The translations under genes were made by a program, and so were the position numbers. The notes below the pieces were generated by a model. It was not told the origin of the DNA and did no database searches. It saw only the letters and a list, made by a program, of their open reading frames with translations. 64,000 nt of DNA from Zanthoxylum bungeanum (taxonomy: Eukaryota > Streptophyta > Magnoliopsida > Sapindales > Rutaceae), in assembly GCA_019454045.1 (NCBI GenBank), contig SKCR01034812.1:124001-188000 (forward strand), written 5' to 3'. Below, one piece after another: positions 21,679-32,039 of this stretch (positions within the stretch are counted from its first letter, which is position 1; each line of letters begins with the position of its first letter).

Positions 21679-22879
21679 TGATTACGCCCAAAAGTGTTCG
21701 CGGCTATCACAGCACAGCTGGGGTGTCGATTCCTTATGGAGATGGCTATATGAACTACTCACTTGGACAAACACGCGATAGCAGTAACTTTGTAAAAAGG
21801 AAAAGATTTACTGATTACGATGTAAAATAAAACTACGGAAAAATGAAAGGAGATTATCAGTGATTTAAATAGCAAAGCTTTCGGAATTCCCCATAAACCA
21901 AGTTCTTATATCTAGTTATCTGATCTCTTATTACACAATTGGGGGTTTCACTTCCCAAACCCACAATCGGAAGATATTCAATACAACTCAAATTAAGGTC
22001 TGAAGTAATTGATAGTTTGTCTCTTTACTGTTAACACACATATAGATTATCATTACAAGTTATCCAACGACGACAACATTGCAAGCAATACTGTAGCAGA
22101 AGATAAACTCGTAAAACAATACTAACCAATCACAACTTAATTCTACGATCCATACATAAGAAAAACAAGGCTGAACTTATATATAAATTGTTGAAATAAG
22201 TTTCTGGGCTTAATCATCCAAGAGATAAGAAGAATAACAATATATCAATTATATTAATCAAGTTGAGGTCCATACAAGAATCAAAATAACATAAATAAAA
22301 GAATAGCATATGGGTTCATCCTTAGCTTTGCTGCAGGAGATTAGTTCTCCATGGTGAAGGAAGAAACCTTGATAAACTGAAGAGACGACGTCATAGACTT
22401 CATGTTCTTTGTCCTTGTCTCCACGTTGTTGAGTTCTTCTCCTTGGTTCTTCACTTATTTTCTCTGAATTTCTCTTCTTTTTCTTCCCCACTTGGGTTAG
22501 GATGAAGCCGGGTTTATATAGGGAGGCTCTGGAACCCTTATGCGCATCAGAGACGGCCAAAATAAGGTTTTCTGGACGTTCTAGGTGCCGCAGCGCCGAA
22601 CTCTTGGCATTTTGGCTTGGGCGTGTTTCAGCGTGAGGCGCCGCGGTGCCAAGACATGGGCGCCACAGCACCAGTGTGTTTTACTTCATTGGTTGCTGCC
22701 TCATATCTCCGATGCTCCCGCGCGCATTCGATGCGTCCGTTAGGCTCCGAAACATGTCTTTTTGCTCCATTCTTCATCATCCATTGCTCATGATAACAAA
22801 GCACAAAATGAACTCTAATTAAGATTAAGAATATAACAACTACACTGAGTTAGCGTGGTTCAAAGTACACTTTCGTACA
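21679..22879 (-). repeat. 3' LTR of the first Athila element
   Basis: Plus-strand ends TGATTACGCCC and CGTACA. A minus-strand TATA lies at 22511-22520. It matches 18228-19429 and 29768-30986. On the minus strand it is preceded by the purine-rich GGTTGGAGGTTG. Confidence 0.92.
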
Positions 22880-24317
22880 CAACCTCCAACCAGCTCATTG
22901 CTAGTCCCTTGCAATTCAAGCGCAAAATAAAATAAAAACTAAACAAAATAAATAAACATTACCTAGGCCACTTTCGTAGGGATCACGATTGCATTTATCA
23001 TATGCAACAAGCCTTTAAACCCTTAGGTGTCCCTAGTGGACGAGTTAAAGTCTCGTGAGGGCTTACAGCGATGACACCCACAAACGTCATTTAAACGTAA
23101 ACAAACATGCAAAACGAAAATTACAAAACAAAAATAGTCCCAATAGTTTGACATAATTTTATCCTCAAAGAATGCCTAGTACTGAAACCAGAGAACCTTC
23201 AAAGTACTCGACATAACCCAAATCCAAGTCTTTGAATAAATTATCTAAGCTAGACTCACAGTGTGTGTGTGTAAAGATTCGTTCACAGCTTTATTCCTAG
23301 GTAAGCCAACTCAATGATTTTTTTTAAAAATTGGGATCGATGGGTCAAACCAACATAGATATCTCAATTAAGCTTTGTAATTGCTTTTATGTGCTTAATA
23401 TGGTATGATTTTCTTTTTTCTTTTCTTATCTCCTTATTTTTTGAACTTTTTTTTTTCAACACACCTACCCTTTAAGATAGCATTTCTCCTCATGGTGGTC
23501 CTAATACTCACCCATGGGTAGCTTCACGCTTATCAGTTATAGGTGGTTTAATTTTTTTTCAGAGACTTTTTCTTTTCATTTTCAATCATACCACACATCA
23601 TAACATAAGAAAATCAGGATAGACATCTAAGAAAATGGTCATTCATCGACATGCAACTTCTTCAACTAGTCACTTTGCTAACCACTCAGGCTTTCACTGT
23701 TAAAAACCAATAATTAAGTGCCTACGAGTCTAACATAGAGAAACTACTCAAAGCATTAGATAAAAGTGTATCAGGAGCTTATCTTTTCTAAAATTTCTCC
23801 GTAAAACAAACAATGTCATCATTGGACTTATGCCTAACTATTAAGGACTAAAAACAAACAAAACAAATTAAAACAAATTAAAATTTTTTTTTAAAAAAAA
23901 AATAACATGAATAACATATACACATCCAGGTGAAACACATGATAATACCCCCACCCCCAACCTAGATGAAACACTGTCCTCAATGTAACAACATAAGATA
24001 AGGAATGAGTTCACCTGATTAGAGAGGTGGTGAATCTGGATGAAATATTAAGTTATCCTGCAAAAGAAACAAAAATGAAACAAAAAAAAGGAAAGAAGAA
24101 AAATTAAAAACAACTAGAAAATAAATAAAGACATAAATAAATATTGTACAACAATGAGAAAAAAGAAAACTCAATCAGTATAGGTAGGATCAGCAAGAGG
24201 GGCATCCTCTATTGCAGGAATCGGATTTTCCAGGAACGGTTTCAGCCGCTGTCCATTAACTTTAAACACTCTACCGTCCTTGGGATCTTCTACTTCAACA
24301 GCTCCATGGGGAAAAAC
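22880..24317 (-). other. Athila 3' untranslated region
   Basis: No gene. Two signals are shared with the second Athila element: a 118-bp block at 22968-23085 (also at 19518-19635 and 48087-48203), and an internal polypurine tract with an adjacent TTGAGGACA-type motif at 23947-23985. The region also has (GT)n at about 23262 and long A/T-rich runs. No env-like frame or cargo gene is present. Confidence 0.75.
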
Positions 24318-25397
24318 TTACTTCACAATGAAAGGTCCCGTCCACCTGGATCGCAGCTTTCCCGGGTGAAGATGGAGTCTGGAATCATAAAGATACACCT
24401 TTTGGTTAGGCTCAAAATTCTTCCTCATTATGTGCTTGTCATAGGCAGCTTTCATCTTGGCTTTGTAGATGCGGGAGTTGGCATAGGCATCATTCCGTAA
24501 TTCTTCAAGTTCCGAAAGCTGTAATTGCCTTTGTGCACCTGCAGTACTTAAATCAAAGTTAAGAGTTTTAATGGCCCAATAAGCTCTATGTTCTAACTCA
24601 ACAGGTAAATGACACGCCTTTCCAAAAACAAGCCTATAAAGAGACATCCCAAGTGGGGATTTATAAGCAGTACGTAGAGACCAATCCTTGCGGTCGGGGT
24701 TTACCGTTTTCTCTAGTATCTGTTTTATCTCTCTGTTAGCTAATTCTGCCTGCCCATTTGTCTGCGGGTGATAAGCAGTAGAAATCTTGTACACCATACC
24801 ATACATGCACATCAAGGCTTCAAATGATTGGTTGTAAAAGTGTGTCCCTTGATCACTAATGATGACACGCGGGGTGCCAAACCGTGACAATACATGTTCC
24901 TTCAAGAACTTAACTATAGTAGTACTGTCGTTGGCTCGACATACCAATGCCTCAACCCATTTCGATACATAATCAACTGCGAGCAAGATATATAGGTAGC
25001 CAAAAGAATGTGGAAAAGGTCTCATAAAGTCAATGCCCCAACAATCAAATACTTCAATGACAAGAATAAGGTTAAGAGGCATCATATGATGATAGGACAG
25101 AGCACCAAATTTCTGACACATTTCACAGGAACGGCATAACCCATTTGTATCCATAAACATAGTGGGCCAATAAAAACCACATTGCAAAATTTTTGCAGTA
25201 ATTTTCTTTATTGAGAAATGGCCTCCGCATGCATGGGAATGATAAAAGGTAAGTACACTGAGAACTTCATCTTCACGAATGCACCGTCGAAATATCTGGT
25301 CGGGGTAGTATTTAAATAAGTAGGGGTCATCCCAATAAAAATTACGTACCTCGACCAAGAATTTACGCTTATCATGTGACTCCAAGTGGACGGACAC
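24318..25397 (-). pseudogene. Athila integrase domain
   Basis: An open frame of 359 codons. The zinc domain has [10 protein letters not shown] and CRSCEMC. The catalytic core has D in CWGIDFM, D in IISDQGTHF and E in [12 protein letters not shown], so the triad is complete. The C-terminal part has [20 protein letters not shown], then a stop. Between DWSL and [10 protein letters not shown] about nine residues usual for Athila integrases (the segment ending LWAY) are missing, an in-frame deletion. It belongs to a Pol polyprotein whose upstream frame is broken. Confidence 0.9.
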
Positions 25398-26568
25398 TCA
25401 CCGGAAACTAAATAGTTGACAATGTGTGCATACTATGGTGCTCATGTGACTGTAAAAAGATGTTCATCAGGGAAGTCATCACGAATTGGTGGGCCATCAG
25501 CAGAGTCGTTAAAATCCAAGCGAGATAAGTGATATGCCATCACATTTTCAACACCCTTTTTATCATTGATTATTAGATCAAATTCCTGTAACAATAGGAT
25601 CCACCTAATCAACATTTCCTTAGCATCTTTATCGAAAGAATGTACTTAAGGGCTACATGATCGGTGAACACAGTGATGGGAGAACCAATAAGATATGCAC
25701 GAAATTTGTCTAAAGTAAAGACTACAGTCAACAATTCTTTTTCTGTTGTGGAATAGTTCATTTGGGCACTGTTCAAGGTTCTACTAGCATAATAGACGTC
25801 AAAAGGTTTCCCTTCTCATCTTTGCCTTAAGACTACCCCAACTGCGTAGTCACTGGCATCACACATGATCTCGAATGGTAATGTCCAGTCCGGTGGTTGC
25901 ATGATTGGGGCAGAGGTGAGGTTAGTGACTAATGTTTTGAAGGCGTCGTCACATTCTTGTGTCCATTCAAAGGGAGAGTCCTTAACAAGGAGGTTACATA
26001 ATGGTCTGGAAATAGATGAAAAATTCTGTATGAACCTCTTGTAGAAGCTAGCATGCCCAAGAAAGGATCAAACATCTTTAACAGTTTTGGGTATTGGCAG
26101 CTTGGATATTAATTCGATTTTAGATTTGTCCACTTCGATACCCTTGGAAGAGACAATATGACCTAGAACAATTCCCGAAGGGACCATGAAGTGACATTTT
26201 TCCCAGTTTAGAACGAGGACTTTTTCCTGACAGTGACTTAACACAGCTTTAAGATTAAGTAGGCATGTATCAAAGGAATTACCAAACACGATTAAGTCAT
26301 CCATAAATACTTCCATGCACTTCTCAATCATGTCACTAAAAATACTCAGCATGCATCTCTAAAAAGTGGTAGTAGCATTACATAAACCGAATGGCATGCG
26401 GTGAAAAGTATAAATGCCAAATGGACAGGTGAAAGTGGTCTTATCCTGATCTTCCAAGGAGATCTCAATTTGGTAGTACCTCGAGTATCCATCTAGGAAG
26501 CAGTAGAATGGATGTTCAGCTACCCGCTCGAGAATCTGGTCGATAAAAGGAAGCAAGAAGTTATCCTT
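25398..26568 (-). pseudogene. Athila RT (C-term) and RNase H, broken
   Basis: 26359-26556 reads LPFIDQILERVAEHPFYCF and MPFGLCNATTTF. 26068-26352 has the RT catalytic VFMDDLIVFG and GHIVSSKGIEVDKSKIE. Downstream toward 25600 the pieces FEWTQECDDAFKTL, CDASDYAVGVVL and [10 protein letters not shown] of RNase H can be read across stops and shifts. Confidence 0.88.
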
Positions 26569-28305
26569 TCAGGTGGCAGCATTCAACTTCCTGTAGTCTA
26601 TGCACATACACCAACCTGTGACTACCTTGGTAGGAACCAGTTCTCCTGTCTCATTTTTCACTACAGTAACTCCCGACTTTTTAGGCTCAACCTGCGTAGG
26701 ACTAACCCATTTACTATCAGCAATTGGATATACAATACCCGCATCTAATAACTCAATCACTTCATTTATTACTATTTCCTTCATATTGGGGTTTAGCCTA
26801 CGTTGAGGGTCTCTACGAGGCACATCTCCCTCTTCTAGGTGAACTTTGTGAGAGCAAATCAAGGGGCTGATACCTTTAATGTCTCCAATGGTCCAGCCAA
26901 GTGCCGATTTATGCTCATTTAACATGTCAAGTAATTGCTCCCTTTGTGACGCATTCAGCTCTGATGAGATGATGACGGGAAAGGTGTCACATGGCCCAAG
27001 AAATGCATGTTGAAGCCCTTCTGGTAGTGCCTTTAGTTCAAATTTTGGGGTTTCTACTGCAGAAGGCTTCGGCTTCTCTCTTTCCCCAGGCAAAGCTTCG
27101 AACTGTGGCTGCCATACTCTTGTTCCATGCTTTTGCGAAACGGAACAACCATTAGAGATCTCAGGAATTTCAGGTAGGTCAAGAACATCTAAAACATCTG
27201 AGTGATGGAGAAGATGATCAGGAGGGTGAGAATCATGTGGGATTTCTGGCGCAAGCGCATCTATCAGGTATGTCTGATGACATTCATCGTCATCTTGTGG
27301 TTGTTTCCCAACATGAAAAATGTTTACTTCCAGTGTCATATTCCCGAATGATAATTTCATGAGGCCATTCCTACAGTTAATGAGGGCATTTGCTGTGGCA
27401 AGGAAAGGTCTACCCAGGATCAGTGGAATTTTGGATTCAGAATTTACTACGGACTGGGTATCGAGAATCGGGAAATCTATCGAGTAGTAAAACTTATCGA
27501 CTTTGAGTAAAACATCTTCTACCACTCCTCGTGGATTTATGATAGAACGATCAGCTAGCTGCAAAATTACTGATGTAGGCTTAATTTCTCCTAGACCCAA
27601 CTGCATGTAGATGGAAAAAGGCATGAGGTTAACACTTGCGCCTAAATCTAGTAATGTCTGGCCGAATTCATATGTGCCAATGTGGCAAGTGATAGTGGGA
27701 CAACCCGGATCTGTATATTTTGGCGGGGCCTTTTGCTCAATCACTGCACTTGCTTGTTCCGTCAAGAATGCAGTCTTCTTTACATGATTTTTCCTCTTCA
27801 CGGTGCAGAGATCCTTTAAAAACTTCGCATATGTGGGGACTTGTTTGATCACATGTAGCAATGGAAGGTTGATTTTCACTTGCTTGAGATGCTCTAGGAT
27901 CTCACCATTTGGGTCTACAGCTCTAGTAGTGGGCCTAAGGGCTTGAGGTAAGGGTACTTTCACTAGGGTAGGTGTCATTTGATCCTCCTGAGGGGTATCT
28001 ACACCTTTGTCTTTAGTAGCACCTACAGTATCGGAAGTGTCATGTATCCCTACTTCTTTACCACTCCTAGTGATGATGGCATTTACAACCTTTACAATGG
28101 CTCCCTCATATTCAGCCTGTGCCATGTGTTGCCCCTGTGGATTGGTTTGAGCCTGAGAAGGGAATTTGCCTGGCTCTGTCACACTTAGAGCATTGGTCAA
28201 CTTAGAAACTTGGCTTCTAATCTCCTTATTTTCCTCAACTAATTGAGCTATCATTGACTCCACCTTCTGATTAGTCCTATTCTGGGCCTCCATAAATGTT
28301 TGCAT
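26569..28305 (-). pseudogene. Athila gag C-term-protease-RT(N-term) open frame
   Basis: 578 open codons. The first ~200 residues are the gag tail with a coiled-coil-like start (QNRTNQKVESMIAQLVEEN). A retropepsin follows with LLDLGASVNLMPFSIY, LILGRPFLAT and flap residues. The last ~150 residues are the RT start (LGWTIGDIKGISPLICSHKV, then CMCIDYRKLNAAT) ending in TAG. Being the longest open Athila frame here, it suggests a moderately young copy. Confidence 0.92.
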
Positions 28306-28608
28306 AGTATCCTCTAATGAGTTCCTAGGGTTTGCAGGTGTGTGATATTGGGGAGTACTATAACCTCTAGGTTGTGGTGGCTGAGTTGGTTGCTGAGACT
28401 CTTGTCTCCAACTAAAGTTATGATGGTTCCTTCATCTAGGGTTATAGGTATCTGAGTACAGTGTGTAAGGCTTCCTGTATGTTCCTAATGCATTGCATTG
28501 GTCCTCATATGTTCCCCCAATCTCACCATTTTACGGGGCACTCTGCTAAATTGGCTACTGCATGCATGGTCTTGCTATCATTGGCCTTTAGGGCTCCTAT
28601 CTCTCTGG

Positions 28609-29490
28609 TTAATAGCTCGACATGTGCCTTAAGGTTATATTCTTCTCTAAGGTGGTATATGCTTCTACTAGAAGAAGTAGGGTGTGCCTAGTAGTGCTAT
28701 CTACGGCGCTTGGCCCGGTCCATCTGTGAGACTTTTCTGCTAATTCATCTAGGTACTCTAGTGCCTCATCAGGGTCTTTGCGGATAAACTCTCCATTGCA
28801 CATTGTTTCCACGAATTGGTACTCTCTAGGGGTCAGTCCATCATAGAAGTAGCTTATTAGGCGCCAACTCTCATAGCCATGGTGGGGACAACTAGCTAGC
28901 TTTTCCTTATACCTCTCCCACGCTTGGTAGAGGGTCTCACTGTCCTTTTGGGCGAAGGTAGAGATTTCCCGTTTCAAGGCACTAGTCTTATGATGAGGGA
29001 AATATTTATTGAAAAATGCCTGAGTCATTTCGCCCCATGATCCTATTGACCGGGGTCCCAAAGAGTATAGCCAACTCTTAGCTCTATCCCTAAGGGCAAA
29101 AGGGAAGAACTTGAGCCTAATGGTGTCTGTGGTCCCCAACCGGTCATGGAAGGTCGCTACTACCTCTTCATATTCCCTAATGTGCACATAGGGATTCTCG
29201 TTCTCCAACCCATGGAAGGTTGGAAGGTACTGTATCATCCCAGGTTTGAATTCTATGTGAGGGGCATCAGGGGTAAGCATAATGAATGAAGGTGTAGCGG
29301 TGGGAGTAGAATGAAGGTACTCTTCAAGAGTCCTCACAGGTAGTCTCTCGTAGTCGTTCATGGTGTGCCTACTAGATCTAGATGGTGCGGCGAAATTTTT
29401 TTCAAATGTATTCTCGGAGTCTGAATCCGACTCTGAGTCTTCATGTACTATTCTTGCAAACCTCCCCAACCGGTCCGTAAGTCTAGGCAT
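28609..29490 (-). pseudogene. Athila gag, N-terminal part
   Basis: The start is chosen at MPRLTDRLGRFARIV (ATG at 29490); the open frame extends upstream but that part is leader. Retrotransposon gag core: SFIMLTPDAPHIEFKPGMI, FFPFALRDRAKSWLYSL, FFNKYFPHHKT and ISTFAQKDSETLYQAWERYK. A frameshift near 28700 ends similarity; the rest of gag resumes at 28305 after a stop-rich gap. A good 3' splice-site-like tract precedes the start in the leader. Confidence 0.9.
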
Positions 29491-29744
29491 ATACTTCAAA
29501 CTCAATTTATACGAGAAACTAAAGCGACCTAAATAACTAAGTAAGCCAAATAAATAAATAAAGAAAAGAATAACTAAAAACAATAATAAGAATAAAGTAA
29601 GTAAAAACTAACTAAAATTTTAACTAAAATAAACAGGCAATAAATAAGTAAATAAACAAAACTAAAATAAGATAAAAGTAAATAGGAAAGAAGTTACCGC
29701 GTCGTTGTTGACTAAGTGAATTGCTCATTGAGTTGTCAACCGTC

Positions 29745-29762
29745 TCCCCGGCAACGGCGCCA
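29745..29762 (-). other. Athila primer-binding site
   Basis: The plus strand reads TCCCCGGCAACGGCGCCA, so the element strand has TGGCGCCGTTGCCGGGGA, the standard Athila primer site. It lies a few bases from the 5' LTR end. Confidence 0.92.
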
Positions 29763-29767
29763 AATTT

Positions 29768-30986
29768 TGATTAGCCCAAAAGTGTTCGCGGCTATCACAG
29801 CACAGCTGGGGTGTCGATTCCTCAGGGAGATGGCTACATGAACTACTCACTTGGACAAACACGTGTCAGTAGTAACTTTGTAAAAAGGAAAAGATTTACG
29901 GATTATTATGTAAAATAAAACTACGGAAAAGTGAAAGGAGATTATCAGTTATTTAAATAGAAAAGCTTTCGGAATTCCCCCAAAACCAAGTTCTTATATC
30001 TAGTTATCTGATTCTCTTATTACACAATTGGGGGTTTCACATCCCAAACCCACAATCGGAAGATATTCAATATAACTCAAATTAAGGTCTGAAGTAATTG
30101 ATAGTTTGTCTCTTTATTGTTAACACACATATAGATTATCATTATAAGTTATCCAACGATGACAACATTGCAAGCAATACTGTAGCAGAAGATAAACTCG
30201 CAAAACAATACTAACCATTCACAACTTAATTCTACGATCCATACATAAGAAAAACATGGCTGAACTTATATATAAATTATTGAAATAAGTTTCTGGGCTT
30301 AATCATCCAAGAGATAAGAAGAATAACAATATATCAATTATATTAGTCAAGTTGAGGTCCATACAAGAATCAAAATAACATAAATAAAAGAATAACATAG
30401 GGATTCATCATTAGCTTTGCTGCAGGAGATTAGTTCTTCATGGTGAAGGAAGAAACCTTGATAAACTGAAGAGACGACGTCATAGACTTCATGTTATTCG
30501 TCATTATCTCCACGTTCTGGAGTTCTTCTCCTTGGTTCTTCACTTCTTTTCTCTGAATTTCTCTTCTTTTTCTTCCCCATTGGGTTAGAATGAAGACGGG
30601 TTTATATAGGGAGGCTCTGGAACCCTTATGCGCATCAGAGACGGCCAAAATAGGGTTTTCTGAACGTTCTGGGCGCCGCGGCGCTGCGAGATGGGCGTCG
30701 CAGCGCCAAACTCTCGGCATTTTGGCTTGGACGTGTTTCAATGTGAGGCGTCGCGGTGCCAAGACATGGGCACCGCGGTGCCAGTGTGTTTTACTTCACT
30801 AGTTGCTGCCTCGCATCTTCGATGCTCCCGCACGCGTCCGATTAGTCTGTTAGGCTCCGAAACATGTCTTATTGCTCCATTTTTCATCATCCATTGCTCT
30901 CAATAACAAAGCACAAAATGAACTCTAATTAAGATTAAGAACATAGCAACTACATTGAGTTAGCGTGGTTCAAAGTACACTTTCGT
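29768..30986 (-). repeat. 5' LTR of the first Athila element
   Basis: Plus-strand start TGATTAGCCC. A minus-strand TATA is at about 30600-30607. The distal end stops at ...CACTTTCGT without the final ACA. The CpG palindrome of copy A is decayed here to GGCGTCGCGGTGCC (30747-30760). Confidence 0.9.
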
Positions 30987-31215
30987 GCTTTTATCAAAGG
31001 TGTGTCCCACCAAGATCAGAGAAGGTGATTTAGTGCTCAAGCAATCGAAGCCACTGATAATGGACCCAAGGGGAAAGTTCAGGCTTAATTGGGAAGGGCC
31101 CTACCTAGTCAAGAAGGTGATGTGGAATGGGCAGTGAGACTGTCAGATTTGGAAGGGAACGAGTTCACCGAGCCCATCAACGTGGACAGGCTGAAGCAAT
31201 ACTTTGCAATAAAAA

Positions 31216-31222
<7 letters not shown>
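30987..31222 (+). pseudogene. Tat integrase C-terminus, separated from its core
   Basis: Read across a frame change, this has REGDLVLKQSKPLIMDPRGK, NWEGPYLVKKV and VRLSDLEGNEFTEPINVDRL, the C-terminal tail of Tat integrases. It continues the gene cut at 18227/21678 by the Athila insertion. Confidence 0.88.

Positions 31223-31254
<32 letters not shown>
31216..31254. repeat. (GA)n microsatellite
   Basis: An almost pure GA run directly after the integrase end. Confidence 0.95.
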
Positions 31255-31256
<2 letters not shown>

Positions 31257-32039
31257 CTCGTTGGGTTGAAAATCCACAAAGGACAGCCCAAGCAAAATAT
31301 AGAGCATGAGTGAGCAAGAAAAATGGTTAATTGTAAAATTCGTGAGGAATAGTTAGCGACAAATGTATCCTTGCAATTCAGTTCATTATTTCCTACATAT
31401 GTACTAAGAAGTAATGCAAATGCCTTTATTGAAACAAATGTTCAAGATGTTCATATATTGCCTAAATCCCAGCTAACCGGGAAAAATTAGAGTCAAGTAA
31501 TTACAAATCACGTCTTTTGTTTCTTAGATGTTGGATCAAGGTCAATAGATCTAGGAGAAGAACTCTAAGAATGGAGATGAACCTCGGGAATAAGGACGAA
31601 CAACTCCAAGAATGGAGAACAACCTCGAGAATGAGGATGAGCAAAAAACCTCGATAATTAGGACAGATCTGGAAAAAAAAATTTAGCTTGTTGGGTTGAA
31701 AACCTGAAAAGGCGACTCAGGCAAAATAGAGCAATCCGCTAAGTTGAAAATTCGAAAGGACAGCTTAGGCAAAAGATAGGACGAACCTGCAAGACAAAGA
31801 GACTCCCAAGAAACTGGCTTGCAGGGTGGTGCTTTACACGTGAGAGGACTTGTAACTCAATGGACGAAGCACAAGGCTGTACATTTTCCGCATCCTCAGG
31901 ATAGCAAAGGAAAGCTTCAGGAATCAAAAGATATGATTTTCAGTATCCCAAAAGGATGAGGCCGCTTTTAAAAGGGCTTAATCTACCTTGACCCGATTCA
32001 GGTAGCGAATAGCAGAAAGCTGAGCCAGGTCTGGGGATG
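31255..32039 (+). other. Tat 3' untranslated region, first part
   Basis: No gene. Repeated short motifs: GTTGGGTTGAAAA followed by AAAGG and GGCAAAA (near 31260, 31690 and 31735), and CTCCAAGAATGGAGAAC with CTCGAGAATGAGGA (about 31555-31650), which recur at 34570-34660 beyond the nested solo LTR. Confidence 0.6.

Larger units (their letters stand above)
19681..23129 (+). repeat. 3.45-kb tandem duplication, copy B
   Basis: It repeats 16230-19679 with scattered substitutions and continues seamlessly into the rest of the Athila element, so its right part is original and copy A carries the extra Athila LTR. The joint at 19680/19681 shows almost no microhomology. Confidence 0.92.
21679..30986 (-). 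mobile_element. Athila-type Ty3/gypsy element (first Athila family)
   Basis: On the minus strand: 5' LTR (30986-29768), primer site (TGGCGCCGTTGCCGGGGA, 29762-29745), gag, protease, RT, RNase H, integrase, a 1.4-kb 3' region and the 3' LTR (22879-21679). The primer type and the CDLGASVNLMP-like protease identify Athila. It sits in the Tat integrase. No clean 5-bp duplication is seen: the left flank ends GTGCATTCAATAAGAATGT and the right flank starts with a related GTGCTTTTATCAAAGGTGT, and the outermost bases of the 5' LTR (expected ...CGTACA) are missing, so the right junction has been remodelled. Unlike the second Athila it has RT and integrase and no cargo genes. Confidence 0.92.
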
